Source: Rhodospirillaceae bacterium (lineage in GTDB: Bacteria > Pseudomonadota > Alphaproteobacteria > SP197). Taken from it: a stretch of DNA of 32,168 bases. Position 1 is the stretch's first letter, and every line of letters starts with the position of its first letter. The stretch covers positions 1 through 32,168 of the forward strand of contig JABIUG010000356.1 in the NCBI GenBank assembly GCA_018700655.1, read 5' to 3'. A program made the position numbers and the translations under genes. Shown here piece after piece: positions 28,609 to 32,168 of this stretch. The notes beneath the pieces were generated by a model, which was given only the letters and a program-made list of their open reading frames with translations, did not search any database and had not been told where the DNA came from.

Positions 28609-29418
28609 GTGGCTGGAATTGTGATCGACGGGCTGTCGATGGTTTATACGCTGCCTGGCGGTGGCGATGTTCATGCGCTCAACGACGTCTCGCTCGATAT
28701 CAAGCAGGGCGAGATCGTCACCGTTCTGGGCCCTTCGGGCTGCGGCAAGACGACCCTGCTCAACATCATCGCAGGATTTCTGTCGCCGACTGAAGGCGAG
28801 ATTCGTCTGGGCGACAAACCGGTTACAGGCCCCGGTGCCGAGCGTGGCATGGTGTTCCAGCAGGGCGCGCTCTTCGAATGGCTGACGGTCGAGAAGAACG
28901 TTGCCTTCGGCCCGCGCATGGCCGGAAAGCCGGCTGCCGAAACGGCAGAAAAAGTTGAATATCTCCTCGATATCGTTGGCCTGCAGGGTTTCGGAGAAAA
29001 GCCGGTTTACCAACTTTCCGGCGGCATGCAGCAGCGCGTTGCGCTGGCCCGCTGCCTTGCCAACGACCCCGATGTCATCCTGATGGACGAACCGCTGGGC
29101 GCGCTCGACGCGCTCACCCGCGAGAAGATGCAGGGCCTGGTACTGAAGCTCTGGAAGGAAACCGGCAAGACCATCCTGCTGATCACCCATTCGGTCGAAG
29201 AGGCACTCATCCTGGGCGAGCGTTTGATCGTGATGGCGCCGCGACCGGGCCGGATTGAGAAGGAGTTCAGGCTGCCCTTCCCCGATGAGGCGCTGGTCAA
29301 ACCTGCGCGCGAGGTCAAGGCCGGAGCCCAGTTCGTCGAAACCCGTGAGGAAATCCTTTCCATGATCTGGGACATGGAAGAGGAAATCATGGGCCAGTCC
29401 GACGAACCTCAGGTTTAG
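28609..29418 (+). CDS. tauB: TauB-like ABC transporter ATP-binding protein
   Basis: Walker A LGPSGCGKTTLLNIIAGFL, signature QLSGGMQQRVALARCLANDP, Walker B VILMDEPLGALDALTREKMQ; C-term MIWDMEEEIMG. GTG start. Confidence 0.94.
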   Translation: MAGIVIDGLSMVYTLPGGGDVHALNDVSLDIKQGEIVTVLGPSGCGKTTLLNIIAGFLSPTEGEIRLGDKPVTGPGAERGMVFQQGALFEWLTVEKNVAFGPRMAGKPAAETAEKVEYLLDIVGLQGFGEKPVYQLSGGMQQRVALARCLANDPDVILMDEPLGALDALTREKMQGLVLKLWKETGKTILLITHSVEEALILGERLIVMAPRPGRIEKEFRLPFPDEALVKPAREVKAGAQFVETREEILSMIWDMEEEIMGQSDEPQV

Positions 29419-29428
29419 GAGGCAAGAT

Positions 29429-30295
29429 ATGAGCGACAAGAAAAAACCAACCGATCTGTCGATCTGGCTAGGCCTGTCGGACAACACGTTCACGCGCCAG
29501 AAGACCGTAAAGTTCGGCGACGCCACAGCGGTCAACTCGGGCCGCTTTTATTCGATCCTGGCTGTCGTGCTCCTGTTCGCGGCTTGGATCATCGCCTCGG
29601 TCTTTAATCTGGTCGAGCCGTTTTTCTGGCCGACGATCGATGGAACCTGGGATCGTTTCATCAAGCTAGTCACGGAGGGATTCCGCAATGTGCCGCTGTG
29701 GGAGCATGTCGGCATCAGTGTCTATCGTGTGCTCTCGGGCGTGTTCTTCGGCACGCTGGTCGGCGTACCCCTGGGTTTTGCCATGGGCCTGTCACCGGTT
29801 GGGCGCGGCATCTTTGACCCCATTGTCGAGTTCATGCGCCCGATCCCCCCGCTTGCTCTGATCCCGCTGATCATCCTGTGGTTCGGGATCGACGAATTCG
29901 CCAAGATCTTCCTGCTCTTCCTGGCCTCGCTCTTCATCATGACGATCGCCGCCTGGGCCGGTGTTTCCAGTGTGCGTATCTCGAAAGTCCATGCGGCCTA
30001 TTCGCTGGGAGCCTCGAAATTCCAGATCCTGCGCCATGTCATTCTGCCCAATGCCCTGCCCGAGATTTTTACCGGTCTGCGCACCTCGATGGGTGTGTGC
30101 TGGGGCACGGTCGTCGCGGCCGAACTGGTTGCCGCCAACAAGGGGCTTGGTTCGATGATCATGATCGCCAAGAACTTCCTGCAGACTGACACGGTCGTGA
30201 TCGGCATCATCATCATCGGCCTGATCGGCTATGCCATCGAGATGCTGATGCGCCGCCTTGAGCGCTGGTTGATCCCATGGAAAGGCAAGGGCTGA
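29429..30295 (+). CDS. tauC: TauC-like ABC transporter permease
   Basis: BPD_transp_1 EAA loop: VRISKVHAAYSLGASKFQILRHVILPNALPEIFTGLRTSMGVCWGTVVAAELVAANKGLGSMI; AGGAGG ribosome-binding site. Confidence 0.94.
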   Translation: MSDKKKPTDLSIWLGLSDNTFTRQKTVKFGDATAVNSGRFYSILAVVLLFAAWIIASVFNLVEPFFWPTIDGTWDRFIKLVTEGFRNVPLWEHVGISVYRVLSGVFFGTLVGVPLGFAMGLSPVGRGIFDPIVEFMRPIPPLALIPLIILWFGIDEFAKIFLLFLASLFIMTIAAWAGVSSVRISKVHAAYSLGASKFQILRHVILPNALPEIFTGLRTSMGVCWGTVVAAELVAANKGLGSMIMIAKNFLQTDTVVIGIIIIGLIGYAIEMLMRRLERWLIPWKGKG

Positions 30296-30298
30296 GGA

Positions 30299-31138
30299 TC
30301 AGTTCGACAGATTTTTTCCATCGCTGATGCGGCGGAACCAGTGGAGCGGCTGGCGCGGTGCTGCGGCATCGACGTTGGGAGCACCCCGACCTGTCTCCAT
30401 ATCACCGAGATCGACCGTGCGGACCTCGATGCTGTAGCGCATCAATCCGGTCTGGTTTGGCACACTGGCATGCAGGTGGGCACCTGAGAATGCCAGGATC
30501 TCACCAGGAGCAATGACCACAGGGACCGGTTCCCTGAGGGTTTGAGGCTCGGTCACCACTGGCACTACGGGGTAATCGGTTTGCCCGTTTTTCCGGCTCG
30601 CGATCAGAGCATCGTAGTCCCAAGCGGCACTTGTGTTGGCGACGGGCCGGTCGAACAGGTCCGGCCACATGGCGATGGTTCGCCCGACATCGATGTCGAA
30701 GATCGGGGCCCACCAGTTGACCTGGGCCTGGACGTTGGAACCCCAGCTGTCGCGGTGAGGATCAAGCGTCATCAGGGCTGCGCGGTCGTGAGGATCATCC
30801 GAACTCTGGATGCGCAGACGAAGGCGATCACGATGAGTCGTAACCGGATCGCAGCCCAACGCGACGAGGACCTGGTCGAGCAGGTCATTCCAGAGAGGTT
30901 CCCTGGCCGCCCGGTGAAACAGCGCCTGCGTTCGTTCGTGAAGTTCGTCGGCTGCGATGTCACGGCAGGCTTCAAGCGGTTTGTGCGGCGCCATGGCTGC
31001 CGCAATGTCGACGCGGATGGCATCAATCAGTGCGTTCACTTCGCTGTTGTCGGAGAAGCGCAACACGGCACCGGCGAACAAAGCCTCGCGCGCGGCGAGA
31101 TCAAGCCTGGTGCAGGGTTGGAGGTGGCCCGGTGTCAT
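30299..31138 (-). CDS. Phytanoyl-CoA dioxygenase-like / 2OG-Fe(II) oxygenase
   Basis: Candidate Fe-binding HxD (LDPHRDSWGSNVQAQVNWWAP) and distal His/2OG Arg (ILAFSGAHLHASVPNQTGLMRYSIEVR). Confidence 0.7.
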   Translation of the reverse strand: MTPGHLQPCTRLDLAAREALFAGAVLRFSDNSEVNALIDAIRVDIAAAMAPHKPLEACRDIAADELHERTQALFHRAAREPLWNDLLDQVLVALGCDPVTTHRDRLRLRIQSSDDPHDRAALMTLDPHRDSWGSNVQAQVNWWAPIFDIDVGRTIAMWPDLFDRPVANTSAAWDYDALIASRKNGQTDYPVVPVVTEPQTLREPVPVVIAPGEILAFSGAHLHASVPNQTGLMRYSIEVRTVDLGDMETGRGAPNVDAAAPRQPLHWFRRISDGKNLSN

Positions 31139-32168
31139 GCGTCTTTTGGCCAGTAGCGATCCCGCAGTTCCCGGCGCAGGACCTTGTCCACGCTCGAGCG
31201 CGGAAAGCTCATGGTGAAGTCAACCGATTTGGGCACCTTGAAGGCCGCGATGTTCTCCCGGCAATAGGCGATCAGTGTTTGGGCCAGCTTGTCATCGGGT
31301 TCAAATCCGTCGTTGAGCTCGATCACGGCCTTGATCTCTTCGCTCCAGCGTTCGCTCGGCACGCCGACGCAGACGGCCTCCTTCACGGCCGGATGACTGT
31401 TCAGCACCAGGTCGATCTCGGCGGGGTAGATGTTGACGCCGCCCGAGACCACCGTGTCGGCGTTGCGCCCGGTGAGATAGAGATAACCGTCGTCATCGAC
31501 GTAACCCATGTCGCCCATGGTGAACCAGTCGCCCAGGCGATTGTCGTGGGTTTTCTTGGGCGCCTTGTAATAAACGAACTGTTCGGTTTCGGGCGCGAGC
31601 AGATAGACGGCTCCGATTGTGCCGTTGGGACAATCGCGTGTGTTGTCGCCGACGATCCGGATTTCGCCGTCCTCGACCGTCTTGCCGACCGTGCCTGGAT
31701 GCGATGCCCAGTCCCGGGGTGTGCTGTAAACCAGCGCACCTTCCGTGCCGCCGAAGAACTCGTGGAGGATCGGGCCGAGCCAGGCAATGACCTGGTTCTT
31801 GAGTTCCGCCGAGCAGGGTGCCGAGCCATGCAGCATCCAGCGCAGCGAGGAGATGTCGTAGGCGTTGCGTGTCTTTTCGGGCAGATCGAGCAGGCGCTGG
31901 AACATGACCGGCACGACATGGCTGTGGCTGATGCGGTGCTGTTCGATCAGGGCCAGAAACTGCTCAGGTTCGAAACGCTCCATCAGGACCATGCCCATGC
32001 CCTGGTTGAGCCCCCACCACAGATTCAGGCTCATCGGGGCGGCGTGGTAGAGCGGGCTGGGGTTGAGCAGGATGTCGTTGCCGGGTCGCAATCCGGCCGA
32101 CGCGGTCAGCGCAGGCAGCAGCGGGACTTTGCGTTTGTTGAGAAACTTCACGCCCTTGGGCCGGCCGG
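31135..32168 (-). CDS. AMP-dependent acyl-CoA synthetase/ligase (N-terminal part outside window)
   Basis: Reading beyond the predicted GTG gives ...GRPKGVKFLNKRK, the end of the AMP-binding motif (T/SGTTGxPKGV), so the ORF is cut by the window edge; also HEFFGGTEGALV, GDMGYVDDDGYLYLTGRNADTVVSGGVNIYPAEID, FPRSSVDKVLRRELRDRYW. Confidence 0.94.
   Translation of the reverse strand, partial: GRPKGVKFLNKRKVPLLPALTASAGLRPGNDILLNPSPLYHAAPMSLNLWWGLNQGMGMVLMERFEPEQFLALIEQHRISHSHVVPVMFQRLLDLPEKTRNAYDISSLRWMLHGSAPCSAELKNQVIAWLGPILHEFFGGTEGALVYSTPRDWASHPGTVGKTVEDGEIRIVGDNTRDCPNGTIGAVYLLAPETEQFVYYKAPKKTHDNRLGDWFTMGDMGYVDDDGYLYLTGRNADTVVSGGVNIYPAEIDLVLNSHPAVKEAVCVGVPSERWSEEIKAVIELNDGFEPDDKLAQTLIAYCRENIAAFKVPKSVDFTMSFPRSSVDKVLRRELRDRYWPKDA

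Noticed and set aside
27550-29535. 661-aa antisense ORF over the tau-like genes
   Set aside because: Runs opposite to well-supported tauA/tauB coding frames; low-complexity His/Arg/Gly-rich composition typical of antisense frames in high-GC DNA; no recognisable domain.
1-32168. CRISPR arrays, transposases, prophage, toxin-antitoxin or reverse-transcriptase systems
   Set aside because: Looked for regularly spaced repeats, IS-like ends and relevant protein motifs; none seen. Gene content is mostly core metabolism.

Overview
This 32 kb GC-rich window looks like an alphaproteobacterial chromosome made mostly of housekeeping genes. In order it holds: the 3' end of thrC; an M16 zinc peptidase; a GNAT acetyltransferase; yqgE/AlgH; a Prx5-type peroxiredoxin; rnhA-thrB-ispH; a dual CDGSH Fe-S protein; an orphan lipoprotein; a tandem glycine riboswitch with gcvT-gcvH-gcvPA-gcvPB; the ATP synthase F0 operon atpI-B-E-F'-F; smc; a DsbA-like protein; a DUF721/DciA-like protein; mutY; rnhB; a CPA2 antiporter; a SelA-like PLP enzyme; a PA0069-type radical SAM protein; paired TIGR04283/TIGR04282-like genes; an MFS transporter; a TauABC-like ABC transporter whose binding-protein gene has an in-frame TAA; and a PhyH-like dioxygenase coupled to an acyl-CoA synthetase that runs off the window. 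I saw no CRISPR array, transposase, prophage, defence island, tRNA or rRNA. I did not find a convincing wholly new multi-gene system. The most interesting signals are non-coding: (i) two adjacent, oppositely oriented 50-nt bulged palindromes directly at the M16 peptidase stop codon; (ii) an otherwise intact tauA-like gene with a single nonsense codon; (iii) an alphaproteobacterial-type LexA box (GTTC-N7-GTTC) in the promoter region of the radical SAM gene; (iv) a perfect intrinsic terminator inside the tau-like operon; (v) a two-tier hairpin followed by a perfect DnaA box between the DciA-like and DsbA-like genes.
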